NCBI RefSeq assembly: GCF_016900775.1
Contig: NZ_JACJKN010000004.1
Coordinates: forward strand, 1-64,000
Direction of reading: 5' to 3'
DNA: 64,000 nucleotides
Origin: Olsenella uli
Lineage (GTDB): Bacteria; Actinomycetota; Coriobacteriia; Coriobacteriales; Atopobiaceae
Positions 17,253 through 26,209 of the stretch are shown here, piece by piece. The translations under genes and the position numbers were made by a program. Numbering within the stretch: position 1 is the first letter of the stretch; the number at the start of each line of letters is the position of its first letter. Under the pieces are notes generated by a model. It did not search any database and had not been told where the DNA came from. It saw only the letters and a list, made by a program, of their open reading frames with translations.

Positions 17253-17771
17253 CTAGAGCTTGAGGGAGGCGGACTGCACGTAGGTGCGGGCCTGGTACTC
17301 GCGGTCGAGGTCGTAGAGGCCCTTCGGGTCGCAGCCAAAGAGCTTCATGTTGGTAATCATGTCGCGGGCGTTGGTCTCCTCCTCGCCCTGTTCCTCCACG
17401 AACCAGTCAAGGAACTTCATCGTGCGGACGTCGTGCTCGGCATGCGCGACCTCGTAGCAGTGGTGGATGAGACTCGTGACGTACTCCTCGTGCTCGAGGC
17501 CAGCCTCGAGGGGGGCGAGGTCGTCGTCGAACGCCTTGTCAGGCTTGGCTATGGCCTCCATCGTGGGCTTGAAGTCGTTGTCCAGCAGGTAGCGGCGGAT
17601 GGCCAGCGCGTGGTCCATCTCCTCCTTGGCCTGGATCTCATACCAGTTGGCGAAGCCCTTGAGACCGCGGTCGTCGTAGTAGTCGGCGAAGGTGAGGTAG
17701 AGATAGCTGGAGTAGAGCTCCTTGTTGATCTGCTCGTTCAGGACGGCGGTGACCTCGTTGGAAAGCGCCAT
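17253..17771 (-). CDS. Ferritin
   Basis: A cytosolic iron-storage protein of 172 residues, the usual length of bacterial non-haem ferritin. It has the four-helix pattern and ferroxidase ligands: Glu in LNEQINKELYSSYLYLTFADYY (about residues 9-30), EIQAKEEMDHALAIRRYLL (Glu and His, about 45-63), and the later EEQGEEETNARDMI segment near 125. AGAGAGGAAC precedes the ATG at 17771; an upstream ATG has no ribosome site and falls in the promoter. Iron regulation is plausible but no Fur-type box was recognised. Confidence 0.95.
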   Translation of the reverse strand: MALSNEVTAVLNEQINKELYSSYLYLTFADYYDDRGLKGFANWYEIQAKEEMDHALAIRRYLLDNDFKPTMEAIAKPDKAFDDDLAPLEAGLEHEEYVTSLIHHCYEVAHAEHDVRTMKFLDWFVEEQGEEETNARDMITNMKLFGCDPKGLYDLDREYQARTYVQSASLKL

Positions 17772-17847
17772 GGGAGTTCCTCTCTCTTGTGGGATGTTCA
17801 ACTACGCTAACTATATACCCCACTGGCGACAAAAACGCGCCGTCTGC

Positions 17848-17853
17848 TATAGT
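17848..17853 (+). promoter_or_regulatory. -10 box of tRNA-Leu promoter
   Basis: TATAGT lies 28 bases before the tRNA. A weak TGGCGA lies 18 bases further upstream. A copy of the CGAGAAGAAC word overlaps the expected transcription start on the opposite strand. Confidence 0.5.
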
Positions 17854-17881
17854 TCTTCTCGCGCACACCACGCGCCCTCAG

Positions 17882-17966
17882 GCCCGAGTGGCGGAATTGG
17901 CAGACGCGACGGTCTCAAAAACCGTTGGGGAAACTCGTGCGGGTTCGAGCCCCGCCTCGGGCACCA
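17882..17966 (+). tRNA. tRNA-Leu (anticodon CAA)
   Basis: An 85-nt class II tRNA with encoded CCA. Acceptor GCCCGAG pairs with CTCGGGC; the anticodon stem ACGGT/ACCGT holds loop CTCAAAA, anticodon CAA for TTG codons. A long variable arm (TGGGGAAACTC region) and T arm GCGGGTTCGAGCCCCGC complete it. Confidence 0.97.
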
Positions 17967-18053
17967 TTGGATTTCCCCTTCCCTTTCCTCGCGCATCCTT
18001 GGGCCGCCGCCCGCCGCGATTCTCCGGCGCGCCCTCCCCGCGGCTTCTCCCCG

Positions 18054-18206
18054 CGATTGGGTGGCATACTTTATATAGAGATTCCAATCTATATGAAATC
18101 CCACCCAATCGCAGCGAAAACGTGGCGATTAGTTAATCCATTGCTTTAAGATTGGCCCACACGCCCGGGCAGCGGTCGCCTAGGCATCAAACATGCCACC
18201 CAATCG
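18054..18206. repeat. TIR element B (GATTGGGTGGCA family)
   Basis: A 153-bp element between tRNA-Leu and a convergent hydrolase gene. The outer ends are CGATTGGGTGGCATACTTTA and the complement of CGATTGGGTGGCATGTTTGA. Inside is an extra complement of the end (CCCACCCAATCG, to about 18113) and a TATATAGA/TCTATAT hairpin. The inner segment is AT-rich for this genome. Confidence 0.75.
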
Positions 18207-18268
18207 CGCCGGGGCTTAGGCGACGGAGGGCATCCGGAAGACGCGGGCGCCGCGACGTGGCGCGCCTA

Positions 18269-18901
18269 TCACAGAAACGGGTTCTGGGCGAGCTCGCGCG
18301 CCATCGTCGTGGCGGGGCCGTGGCCGCACAGCAGCGTGGTCTCGGGCGCGATCTCGGCCGCCATCCGATGCAGCGACGCCATGATCTGGCCCTCGTCGCC
18401 GCCGGACAGGTCCGTGCGGCCGTGGCTGCCGGGAAAGAGCGTGTCCCCGACGAAGGCCACCCCCTCGGCCGTGCCGCCGCCCACGAGCACCACGCCTCCC
18501 GGCGTGTGGCCCGGCGTCTCCACCACGGTGAAGGCCGCGGTCCCGACGCGCAGCACGTCCCCCTCGGCGAGAAGGACGTCAGGCTCCGGGGCGTTCTCGT
18601 CGTAGCTCCTGCCGACCTCGCTCATCTCGCCGGCATGGGCCGCGAGCTCGGCATCGGCCGCATGGATGGCGAAAGGCGCACCCGTCGCGCGAACGAGCGC
18701 CGCGACGCCGCCCACGTGGTCGCCATGGCCGTGCGTCGCCGCCACGCAGGCCACGCGAACGTCCGCGAGGTGCTCGGCCACGGCCGCGCCGGAGCCGCCG
18801 GGGTCCACCACGAGGCACTCCCCCGCGCTCACGTACGCGTAGCAGTTGGTCTGCAGCGGCGTCACCACGAACTGCCGCAGCTCATCGTTCTTCTCGGCCA
18901 T
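18269..18901 (-). CDS. Glyoxalase II-like metallo-beta-lactamase-fold hydrolase
   Basis: A 210-residue metal hydrolase with the motif THGHGDHVGG near residue 57 (HxHxDH), followed by TPGHTPGGVVL near 133, GDTLFPGSHGRTD near 155 and the final His in LLCGHGPATT near 192. Such short proteins usually follow rel in this gene order and may hydrolyse thioesters, but the substrate is not established. The start at 18901 is preceded by GAGGAGGAG; an upstream ATG would add residues encoded by the palindrome P5 and was rejected. The second to fifth codons include EKN, a copy of the CGAGAAGAAC word. Confidence 0.88.
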   Translation of the reverse strand: MAEKNDELRQFVVTPLQTNCYAYVSAGECLVVDPGGSGAAVAEHLADVRVACVAATHGHGDHVGGVAALVRATGAPFAIHAADAELAAHAGEMSEVGRSYDENAPEPDVLLAEGDVLRVGTAAFTVVETPGHTPGGVVLVGGGTAEGVAFVGDTLFPGSHGRTDLSGGDEGQIMASLHRMAAEIAPETTLLCGHGPATTMARELAQNPFL

Positions 18902-18916
18902 CTCTCCTCCTCTATC

Positions 18917-18988
18917 GTCCCAAAAGGGGACAGGGTCAAATTGGGACAAATCAATATGTCCCAATTTGACCCTGTCCCCTTTTGGGAC
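18917..18988. repeat. Perfect palindrome P5 between rel and the hydrolase
   Basis: Two perfect 32-nt arms and an 8-nt loop. The arms begin GTCCCAAAAGGGGACAGGGT and end TTGGGACA, closely matching P1 beside the transposase gene. It fills nearly the whole 88-bp gap between the rel stop and the hydrolase ribosome site. Confidence 0.95.
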
Positions 18989-18989
18989 A

Positions 18990-21353
18990 TCACTTCACGC
19001 GCTGCTTCATCTGGTTGGCGCCCTCGCCGGGCATGATGCGGCGGGCGTCGTAGACCGAGGGCACGCGGCTCACGGCGGCCAGCAGCACGTCGAGCAGGCT
19101 CGCGTCGGAGATGGCCACGAGGAAGCGCAGCCGCGCCACGCCCTGCGAGGTGGTCTGGGTGGCCGCGGAGAGGATGTTGGCCCCGGCGTCGCCCACGGCG
19201 ACGGTGATGTCCCTGAGCAGGCCCATGCGGTCGGTGGCCTCCACGACGATCTCGACGCGGAACTCGGTCGCGCCCGAGGTGTCCCAGGCGACCTCGATCA
19301 TGCGCTCGGGGTTGCGCCTGAGGTCGGCCACGTTGGGGCAGTTCGCGCGGTGGACCGATACGCCGCGGCCGCGCGTGATGAAGCCCACGATCTCGTCTCC
19401 CGCCACGGGGTTGCAGCAGTGCGCGAGGTGCACGAGGAGGTCGGCGTCGCCCTTGACCACCACGCCGCAGTTGCTCTTCCGGCGCTTGCCGCGCGTGGCC
19501 TGGGTGAGCGCGTAGGACTTCATGACCGGCGCGCCCGAGGACATGGCCCGCTCGTGGGCGGCGTGGCGCTCCGCCTCGGCGGCGGCCGCGGCCAGCTGCT
19601 CGGGCGAGCCCTCCTCGAGGATCTCCTCGATGCGGTTGGCCGCCTGCTTGACCGAGACCTTGCCGGTGTGGACACAGGCGAAGAGGTCCTCGGGGCTCCT
19701 CAGCTCGAAGTGCTCGCAGACGCGCTCGATGGCCTTGACCGTGCGGCGCGTGGAGATGCCGTAGCCGCGCTTGCGCAGCTCGTGGGCGAGCTCGGTGCGC
19801 CCCTGCTCGGCGTCGTCGTTCTTGGTCTGGGTGGAGAAGTACTTGCGGATCTTGGCGCGGCTCGACGGCATGGCCACGAGCTGCATCCAGTCGCGCGACG
19901 GCTTGGCGTTCTTGTTGGTGAGGATCTCCACGCGATCGCCCATGTTGAGCTTGTAGGAGAGCGGCACCACCGAGCCGTTGACCTTGGCGCCCACGCAGTG
20001 GTTGCCCACCTCGGTGTGGACGGCATAGGCGAAGTCGAGCGGCGTGGCGTCGCGCCTCAGGCTCATGACCTCGCCCTTGGGCGTGAAGACGAAGATCTCG
20101 TGCTCGAAGAGGTCCACGCGCAGGTTGTCGAGGAACTCGTGCGGGTCGTCGATGTCGTCCTCGGCGGCCCAGTCGAGGGTCTTGCGAATCCAGTTGATCG
20201 TGGAGTCGATGGCGCGGTCCTCGGCGCTCATGCGGCCGCGCGAGTTGCCCTCCTTCTTGTAGAGCCAGTGGGCCGCGATGCCATACTCGGAGGCCTCGTG
20301 CATCTCCACGGTGCGGATCTGGATCTCTATGGGCTTGCCGTCGGGGCCCACCACGGTAGTGTGCAGGCTCTGGTAGAGGTTCGCCTTGGGCGTGGCGATG
20401 TAGTCCTTGAAGCGGCCGGGCATCGGGTTCCAGAGCGAGTGCACGGCGCCGAGCGCCGAGTAGCAGTCCCCCACCGTCTGCGTGATCACGCGCAGGGCGA
20501 TGAGGTCGTAGATGTCGGAGAACTCGCGGCCCTTGCGCGTCATCTTCTGGTAGATGCTCCAGAGGTGCTTGGGCCGGCCCGTGATCTGGTAGTTCCTGAG
20601 GCCCGCGGACTTGAGCTCGTCGTCGAGCGTCTTGATGGCGGCCTCGGTGTCGTCCTCGCGCTGGGCGCGCGAGTCCTGGACCATGCGGGCCACGCGCTGG
20701 TACTCCTCCGGCTCGAGCCAGAAAAACGCCAGGTCCTCGAGCTCCCACTTCACCGACGAGATGCCCAGGCGGTCGGCGAGCGGGGCGTAGACGTCCATCG
20801 TCTCGCGCGCCTTGAACTGGCGGCGGTCGGGCGGGAGCGCCGCGAGGGTGCGCATGTTGTGCAGGCGGTCGGCGAGCTTGATGATGACCACGCGGATGTC
20901 GCGGCTCATGGCAAGGAACATCTTGCGGAGGTTCCAGGCCTGCTTCTCGTCCATCGAGGAGACCTGGATGGAGGTGAGCTTGGTCACGCCGTCCACGAGG
21001 TCCGCCACGGTTGCCCCAAAGAGCTCGGCCAGCTCGTCCTTGGTGGCGGGCGTGTCCTCCACCGTGTCGTGGAGCAGGGCGGCGCAGATGGTGTCCTCGT
21101 CCATGCGCAGGTCGTGCGCCAGGATGAGCGCCACCTCGACGGGATGGTTGATGTAGGGCTCGCCGGAGCGGCGGCGCTGGTCGCGGTGGTACTCCGCGGC
21201 AAAGCGATAGGCGCGCTCGACCTTCTCGCGCCCCTCCTCGTCCAGGTACGTCGCGCATGCCGCCTGGAGCAGGCGGTAGTTCGCCGCGTCGGGGACCCCC
21301 TTTTTGGGGTCGCGCGCCGCCGCAGGGGCGGCCGTGTACTCGTTAGCGCTCAT
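18990..21353 (-). CDS. rel: Bifunctional (p)ppGpp synthetase/hydrolase
   Basis: The 787-residue Rel protein makes and degrades the stringent-response alarmone. In order: HD hydrolase domain with YINHPVEVALILAHDLRMD near residue 67 and ALLHDTVEDTPAT near 91; synthetase domain with DIYDLIALRVITQTVG near 280 and RFKDYIATPKANLYQSLHTT near 315 (the RFKD form found in bifunctional enzymes); TGS domain from about residue 425 (IFVFTPKGEVMSLRRDATPL); a helical region; a zinc-finger-like segment with HCCNPV near 650; and a C-terminal ACT domain. All key hydrolase residues appear present, so the enzyme is probably active in both directions. It follows recJ by 19 bases. Confidence 0.96.
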   Translation of the reverse strand: MSANEYTAAPAAARDPKKGVPDAANYRLLQAACATYLDEEGREKVERAYRFAAEYHRDQRRRSGEPYINHPVEVALILAHDLRMDEDTICAALLHDTVEDTPATKDELAELFGATVADLVDGVTKLTSIQVSSMDEKQAWNLRKMFLAMSRDIRVVIIKLADRLHNMRTLAALPPDRRQFKARETMDVYAPLADRLGISSVKWELEDLAFFWLEPEEYQRVARMVQDSRAQREDDTEAAIKTLDDELKSAGLRNYQITGRPKHLWSIYQKMTRKGREFSDIYDLIALRVITQTVGDCYSALGAVHSLWNPMPGRFKDYIATPKANLYQSLHTTVVGPDGKPIEIQIRTVEMHEASEYGIAAHWLYKKEGNSRGRMSAEDRAIDSTINWIRKTLDWAAEDDIDDPHEFLDNLRVDLFEHEIFVFTPKGEVMSLRRDATPLDFAYAVHTEVGNHCVGAKVNGSVVPLSYKLNMGDRVEILTNKNAKPSRDWMQLVAMPSSRAKIRKYFSTQTKNDDAEQGRTELAHELRKRGYGISTRRTVKAIERVCEHFELRSPEDLFACVHTGKVSVKQAANRIEEILEEGSPEQLAAAAAEAERHAAHERAMSSGAPVMKSYALTQATRGKRRKSNCGVVVKGDADLLVHLAHCCNPVAGDEIVGFITRGRGVSVHRANCPNVADLRRNPERMIEVAWDTSGATEFRVEIVVEATDRMGLLRDITVAVGDAGANILSAATQTTSQGVARLRFLVAISDASLLDVLLAAVSRVPSVYDARRIMPGEGANQMKQRVK

Positions 21354-21372
21354 GGCTTCCCCTCCTTCCCCC

Positions 21373-24300
21373 TCACACGATGATACCGAAGTCGGGCGTG
21401 ATGGGTCGGCTCACGCGGGCAAGAAGCTCGTCCGGGCTCGCCTGGAGCGCCCAGGAGCAGAACTCGGAGAAGGCGCGCTGGGCGCGCTGCCCCTCCGCGT
21501 AGCACGCGGACTGGGAGAGCTCCATGCGCGCGGGGGACGGCGCCATGGAGATCCGGCGCGCCTCGCCCCAGCCCGTGACGGAGGCAAAACCGAGCTCCGA
21601 GAAGACCGCGAGCCCGGAGGAGACCTCCGAGGCGTCGAGCGCGACGCGCGGCTCGAGCGCGCACGCCTCCCGGGCGATGCCGTCGTCGTCGAGGGCGATG
21701 GGGCCACCGGAGCGATAGAGCGCCGAGAGGGCGCGATAGAGCGCCACGAGCTGCGGGCGTGCGGGCGCTGCCGCCGAGAGGATGCGCTCGCCGGCGTAGA
21801 CGTCGCGCGAGCCAAAGAGCACGTGCACCGTGGCTGGGGCGCCGTCGCGCCCGGCGCGCCCGCTCATCTGGTTGAACTCGACCTCGCCGAGGGGCAGGCC
21901 GAGGAGCACCACGTGGCGCACGCCCGGGAGGTTGACCCCCTCGCCGAAGGCGCTCGTGGACACGATGCACGCCAGGTCGTCGGCGCGGAAGGCGCGCTCC
22001 ACGCGCCCGCGGGCGTCGCGGGAGAGGCCGGCGTGGTAGAAGGCGACGCGGTGGGCGAGCTCGGGCACGCGGTGGCGGAGCGTCCGCACGAGCGAGACCG
22101 CCTGGTCGCGCGAGCTCACGTAGACGATGGTCTTCTCGCCGAGCGCCACGATCGAGGCGAGGGCCGCGTCGCGGTCCCTGAGCTCGCGGCAGTCGTCGAG
22201 CGCGAGGTTGGGCCGCGAGGACTCGTCCACCACCACGTCGGCCCGGTCGATGGCGAGCAGGTCGCAGACGCGCGACGCCACGTCCGGGGCCGCCGTGGCC
22301 GTCACGGCGAGCGCGACGGGCCGGCCGAGCTCGGCCATGATGGCGGGCAGCTCGAGGTAGGCGTCGCGCTCGCCGGGCTTGGCGAGCCCGGCGTGGTGCG
22401 CCTCGTCCACGACGACGAAGCCCACGCGACGCGACTCGGCAAGCTCGGAGCGGTGGATGGCGAGAAACTCGGGCGTGGTCAGCACCACGTCCACGGACCC
22501 GGAGGCGAGCCCCGCGAGCACGCGGGCCCGCTCGGCCGCGGGCGTCTCCCCGGTGAGCACCTCCACCGAGACGCCGTCCGCGGCGAGGCCCTCGCGCAGG
22601 TGGAAGGCCTGGTCGGCCACAAGCGCCCGGAGGGGGTAGACGAAGATGCTCGCCCGGCCGCGGGCGATGGCCTCGCGCGCGGCGTGGAGGTGGAACACGA
22701 GCGACTTGCCCCGGCCCGTGGCCATGACGGCGAGGCAGGAGCGCCCCGCGGCGAGCCGGTCGAGCGCCGCGCGCTGGGCGGCCAGCAGCGGCGCCTCGCC
22801 GATGAGCGAGCGGCGCAGGACGTCCGTGAGATCCCCGTAGGAGAGGCGCGCGAGCTCCGCGCGGCGGTCCGCCGCGGGCGTCACGGCGCCGTCCCCCGGG
22901 GCGGCGGGCGCCTCGAGCACGCCGTCGGGGACCACGGGGCGGGCGGGGGCGTCGGGCAGGCGGTAGAGGATGTCCCTCACCATGAGCTTGGGCTTGGTCC
23001 TGCCCTGCCAGGTCTCGTTGACCGCCTCGTAGACGAGGTCGACGACGCCCTCCCACGAGCAGGCGCGCTCGGCGTCCGGGGCGCGGAACATGATCGCCGG
23101 GACGCAGCTCGCGCCGTCCGTGGCCACGAAGCGCACGTGGGCGCCGTCGGCCCCGACGCGGGCGCGGCTCCTCATGCTCACGCCCACGGAGGCGAGCAGC
23201 GGCTTCTTGTTGCCCTGGCCGAAGGGCTGGAGGAGCTCGAGCGAGGAGATGCTCTCCACGGAGAGCTCGCCCAGCCGCACGACGGCCGTGACCTCGCCCG
23301 TGTCCTCGAACTGCTCGGCCGGGAGCTCCTCGAGCGCGCGGCACAGCCGCTCGCGGAACTCGTCGACGCGCCCCTCCTCGCAGGTCACGCCCACCGCCCC
23401 GGCGTGCCCGCCAAAGCGCACGAGCACGTCCGAGCACTGCTCGACGGCGTGGAAGAGGTCCACCGAGCCCACGGAGCGGCCCGACCCGCGCGCGACGCCG
23501 TCCGAGACGGAGAAGACGATGGCCGGGACGTGATAGCGGTTGACGAGGCGCGAGGCCACGATCCCCTTGACCCCCTCGTGCCAGCCCTCGCCGGCCACCA
23601 CGACGGCGCGCTCGCCGCGATAGGTGCGCTCCGCCTCCGCGAAGGCCTCCTCGGAGAGGGCGGACTCGGTCTCCTTGCGCTCGGCGTTTATCGCCTCGAG
23701 CCTACCGGCGAGGATCGTCGCCTCGGAGACGTCGTCGGTGAGGAGCAGCTCGAGCGCCACGTCCGTGGAGCCCATGCGCCCCGCCGCGTTGAGGCGCGGG
23801 ATTACGGAGAAGGGCAGGCCGTCGGCCGTGACCTGCGCGAGGTCGACTCCGGCCGTCGCGGCGAGCGCCACGAGGCCGGGGCGCGCGGTCGCGCGCATGC
23901 GCAAGATCCCCTCCGCCACGAGCGCGCGGTTCTCGCCCGTGAGCGGCATCATGTCCGAGAGCGTGCCGAGCGCCGCGACGTCGAGGCAGTCGAGCCAGAG
24001 CTCGGGCGCGCCGCGCCTGCGGCCGAGCTCGCAGACGAGCTTCAGGGCCACGCCGGCGCCCGCGAGGTCGCGCGAGGGGCAGTCCTCGGCGAGCTTGGGG
24101 TCGGTCACGGGCACGCCCTCGGGGACGAGGTCGGCCGGCTCGTGGTGGTCGGTCACCACCACGTCGACCCCCTCCCCCACGAGCCACGCGACCTCGCGCG
24201 CGGCGGCTATGCCGTTGTCGACGGTCACCACGAGGTCCGGCGAGCAGGCGGCGCGGACGCGGGCGAGCGCCTCCCGGGAGAGGCCGTACCCCTCGCCGAA

Positions 24301-24663
24301 GCGATGCGGTATGAAGGGGTGGACGTTTGCCCCAAGGCGCCGCAGGGCGAGCGTGAGCAGGCAGGTCGAGCTCATGCCGTCGACGTCGAAGTCGCCGAAG
24401 ACGGCGATCGCCTCGTGCGCGTCGAGCGCGCGCTCGACGCGGGAGACCGCCTCCGCCATCCCCGGTATGCAGAGCGGGTCCGCCCAGTCCCGCGCGAGCG
24501 AGGGCGTGAGGAACTCCCGTGCCGCGGCGACGTCCGTCACGCCGCGGGCCGCGAGGACGCGCGCCACGAGCGGGCTGACGCCGAGCGCCCCCACGAGCGC
24601 CCGCTCCGCGGCGGCATCGTGCGGCAGGACCGCCCAGCGGCGGCTGTCCGCGAGGCCGGCCAT
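21373..24663 (-). CDS. recJ: RecJ exonuclease fused to a RecQ-like superfamily 2 helicase
   Basis: A 1096-residue fusion. The N-terminal half is RecJ, the 5'-3' single-strand exonuclease: GDFDVDGMSSTCLLTLALRR near residue 91, VVTVDNGIAA near 148, VVTDHHEPADL near 170, DHHA1 domain with VRFGGHAGAVGVT near 420, then the OB-like domain. From about residue 610 a DExH helicase follows: Walker A MATGRGKSLVFHL near 648, VVVDEAHHAGL near 751, and the RecQ-like motif VI QMSGRAGRDG near 931. There is no RQC or HRDC domain; the last 130 residues are unassigned. RecJ and RecQ act together in resection in other bacteria, so the fusion is functionally sensible. Confidence 0.93.
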   Translation of the reverse strand: MAGLADSRRWAVLPHDAAAERALVGALGVSPLVARVLAARGVTDVAAAREFLTPSLARDWADPLCIPGMAEAVSRVERALDAHEAIAVFGDFDVDGMSSTCLLTLALRRLGANVHPFIPHRFGEGYGLSREALARVRAACSPDLVVTVDNGIAAAREVAWLVGEGVDVVVTDHHEPADLVPEGVPVTDPKLAEDCPSRDLAGAGVALKLVCELGRRRGAPELWLDCLDVAALGTLSDMMPLTGENRALVAEGILRMRATARPGLVALAATAGVDLAQVTADGLPFSVIPRLNAAGRMGSTDVALELLLTDDVSEATILAGRLEAINAERKETESALSEEAFAEAERTYRGERAVVVAGEGWHEGVKGIVASRLVNRYHVPAIVFSVSDGVARGSGRSVGSVDLFHAVEQCSDVLVRFGGHAGAVGVTCEEGRVDEFRERLCRALEELPAEQFEDTGEVTAVVRLGELSVESISSLELLQPFGQGNKKPLLASVGVSMRSRARVGADGAHVRFVATDGASCVPAIMFRAPDAERACSWEGVVDLVYEAVNETWQGRTKPKLMVRDILYRLPDAPARPVVPDGVLEAPAAPGDGAVTPAADRRAELARLSYGDLTDVLRRSLIGEAPLLAAQRAALDRLAAGRSCLAVMATGRGKSLVFHLHAAREAIARGRASIFVYPLRALVADQAFHLREGLAADGVSVEVLTGETPAAERARVLAGLASGSVDVVLTTPEFLAIHRSELAESRRVGFVVVDEAHHAGLAKPGERDAYLELPAIMAELGRPVALAVTATAAPDVASRVCDLLAIDRADVVVDESSRPNLALDDCRELRDRDAALASIVALGEKTIVYVSSRDQAVSLVRTLRHRVPELAHRVAFYHAGLSRDARGRVERAFRADDLACIVSTSAFGEGVNLPGVRHVVLLGLPLGEVEFNQMSGRAGRDGAPATVHVLFGSRDVYAGERILSAAAPARPQLVALYRALSALYRSGGPIALDDDGIAREACALEPRVALDASEVSSGLAVFSELGFASVTGWGEARRISMAPSPARMELSQSACYAEGQRAQRAFSEFCSWALQASPDELLARVSRPITPDFGIIV

Positions 24664-26121
24664 CTAGCGGTCGCCCTCCTCGCGCGCCGCGACGCCCCAG
24701 GCGTCGGGGTTGGCGCGCATGGCGCGGGCGCAGAGCCGCGTGAGCGGCAGGCAGACCATGAGCAGCGCGAGGGCGCCCGCCACGGCTGCGACGGGCCAGG
24801 CGAGCCCGGCGGGGCCGGACGCGAGCCCGCCGTCCGAGACGAGGAAGAAGAGCAGTAGGCCACCCACCACGAACGAGCCCGCGGCGATGGCGAGCTCCCG
24901 GCCAAAGCGCCGCAGGGCGACGCGGCCGGCGTCGCGCGGGTCGGTGCCGCCGCGCACGCACGAGCGGACGCGCCACAGGACGCGGAGCAGCTCGAGGAAG
25001 GTCGCGCAGGTGACGATGACGGCCACGACGTAGGCGGTGACGGTGGGGACGAACAGGCCCGCGCGGGAGAGCGCGGCCAGGCCGCCCACCTGGAAGACGG
25101 CGACGCTCACCAGCCCCGCATACGCCACGAGCCCGAGCAGGCGCATGGTGGCGAGCAGCGCCGCGAGAACGACGAGCGCGGCCGCGCCCGCCACGACCCC
25201 CACCCGGAGGAGGCCCGCCTGCGAGACGGCCGGCGCGAGCCCCGAGACCGAGGTCTCCGCGAGCGCGGCGGGCAGCACGCCCGTCCTGGCCGCCGCCTGC
25301 ATGCCCGTGGCCTCGGCGAGGGAGATGCCGGCCGAGACGGTCACCACGCCGTCCGTGATGGGGTCGCTCACCCCGGGGGCCGCGACCACGGTGCCGTCGA
25401 AGACGACGGCGATCTGGCCTCCCACGGGGGCGAGCTCGTCCGTCACGGCGGCAAAGGCCTCGGCGCCCTCCCTCGTGAAGGTGATCTGGATGCCGTAGAG
25501 GTCGGAGGATGCGGAGAGCCTCACCGGCTCGATGGACGCGATCGAGGAGCTGTCGAGGAAGGCCTCGTAGGTGCCCTCGGCGAGCGCCACGCCGGACGCG
25601 CCGGACTGCACCCGGGCGAGCGCGTCGGCGTCCGAGACGGCGTCGAGCCGCACGAGCTCGACCCTGCCCGGCCGCGTGGCCGCGGCGACGGCCTGCCCGG
25701 CGTCCTGGTCGGCGGGGACCTCGACGGTCACGCCGTCACCCTCGGCCGTGACGCGCGCGCCCCGCACGCCGAGCGTGGAGAGGCGCGACCTCACCGCCGC
25801 GGCGCTCGCCCAGGCGTCCGCCGTCTCGTCGGAGAGCGCGTAGGAGTAGGACGTCCCGCCGGCGAAGTCGGCGCCCCAGCCGAGGACCTCGGCGGGCGGC
25901 AGGGCGAGAAGGACCGAGGCGACGAGCAGGGCCAGCGCCGCCGCGAGCACGCCGATCTGCGCCCGCGCGTCAGCGGGAACGCCCGCGCGCGCCCTCCCGG
26001 CCCGGCCCCTCGGCGCGGACCCCGCCGCCGCGGACCAGCGGCTGACGCCCGTCGCGCCCTTAGCGCCCTTAGCGCCCTTAGCGCCCTTCGCGTTCTTCTC
26101 GTCCCTCATGGCGTCTCTCAT
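24664..26121 (-). CDS. secD: SecD-like protein-export membrane protein
   Basis: A 485-residue Sec translocon accessory protein. After a basic, Ala-Gly-Lys-rich N-terminus comes one membrane segment (about 60-80), the opening GADFAGGTSYSYAL typical of SecD, an external domain, the conserved AARTGVLPAALAETSVSGLA near 305 and five C-terminal membrane segments. Size and topology correspond to a short SecD. No separate secF or yajC lies in this operon, which usually reads tgt-yajC-secD-secF. The start at 26121 follows AAGAGG; another ATG lies four codons later. The N-terminus is encoded by a 9-bp tandem repeat. The stop directly abuts the recJ start. Confidence 0.82.
   Translation of the reverse strand: MRDAMRDEKNAKGAKGAKGAKGATGVSRWSAAAGSAPRGRAGRARAGVPADARAQIGVLAAALALLVASVLLALPPAEVLGWGADFAGGTSYSYALSDETADAWASAAAVRSRLSTLGVRGARVTAEGDGVTVEVPADQDAGQAVAAATRPGRVELVRLDAVSDADALARVQSGASGVALAEGTYEAFLDSSSIASIEPVRLSASSDLYGIQITFTREGAEAFAAVTDELAPVGGQIAVVFDGTVVAAPGVSDPITDGVVTVSAGISLAEATGMQAAARTGVLPAALAETSVSGLAPAVSQAGLLRVGVVAGAAALVVLAALLATMRLLGLVAYAGLVSVAVFQVGGLAALSRAGLFVPTVTAYVVAVIVTCATFLELLRVLWRVRSCVRGGTDPRDAGRVALRRFGRELAIAAGSFVVGGLLLFFLVSDGGLASGPAGLAWPVAAVAGALALLMVCLPLTRLCARAMRANPDAWGVAAREEGDR
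26054..26089. repeat. 9-bp tandem repeat in the secD N-terminus
   Basis: Four head-to-tail copies of GCGCCCTTA (the last with one change) encode Ala-Lys-Gly repeats in the cytosolic tail of the SecD-like protein. Being a multiple of three, copy-number change would alter tail length without shifting frame. A CGAGAAGAAC word follows within 3 bases. Confidence 0.9.
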
Positions 26122-26209
26122 GGCATGCCTCTTCGGTTGGATGGCGCGTCGGCGCCCTGTCAATCCGAATTATCATACCGCAGCCGGACAGAAACGCCGG
26201 AGGCGGCCC

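Noticed and set aside
18902-18964. Upstream start for the glyoxalase-like hydrolase
   Set aside because: The extra 21 residues would be encoded by palindrome P5, and a strong ribosome site lies before the internal ATG.
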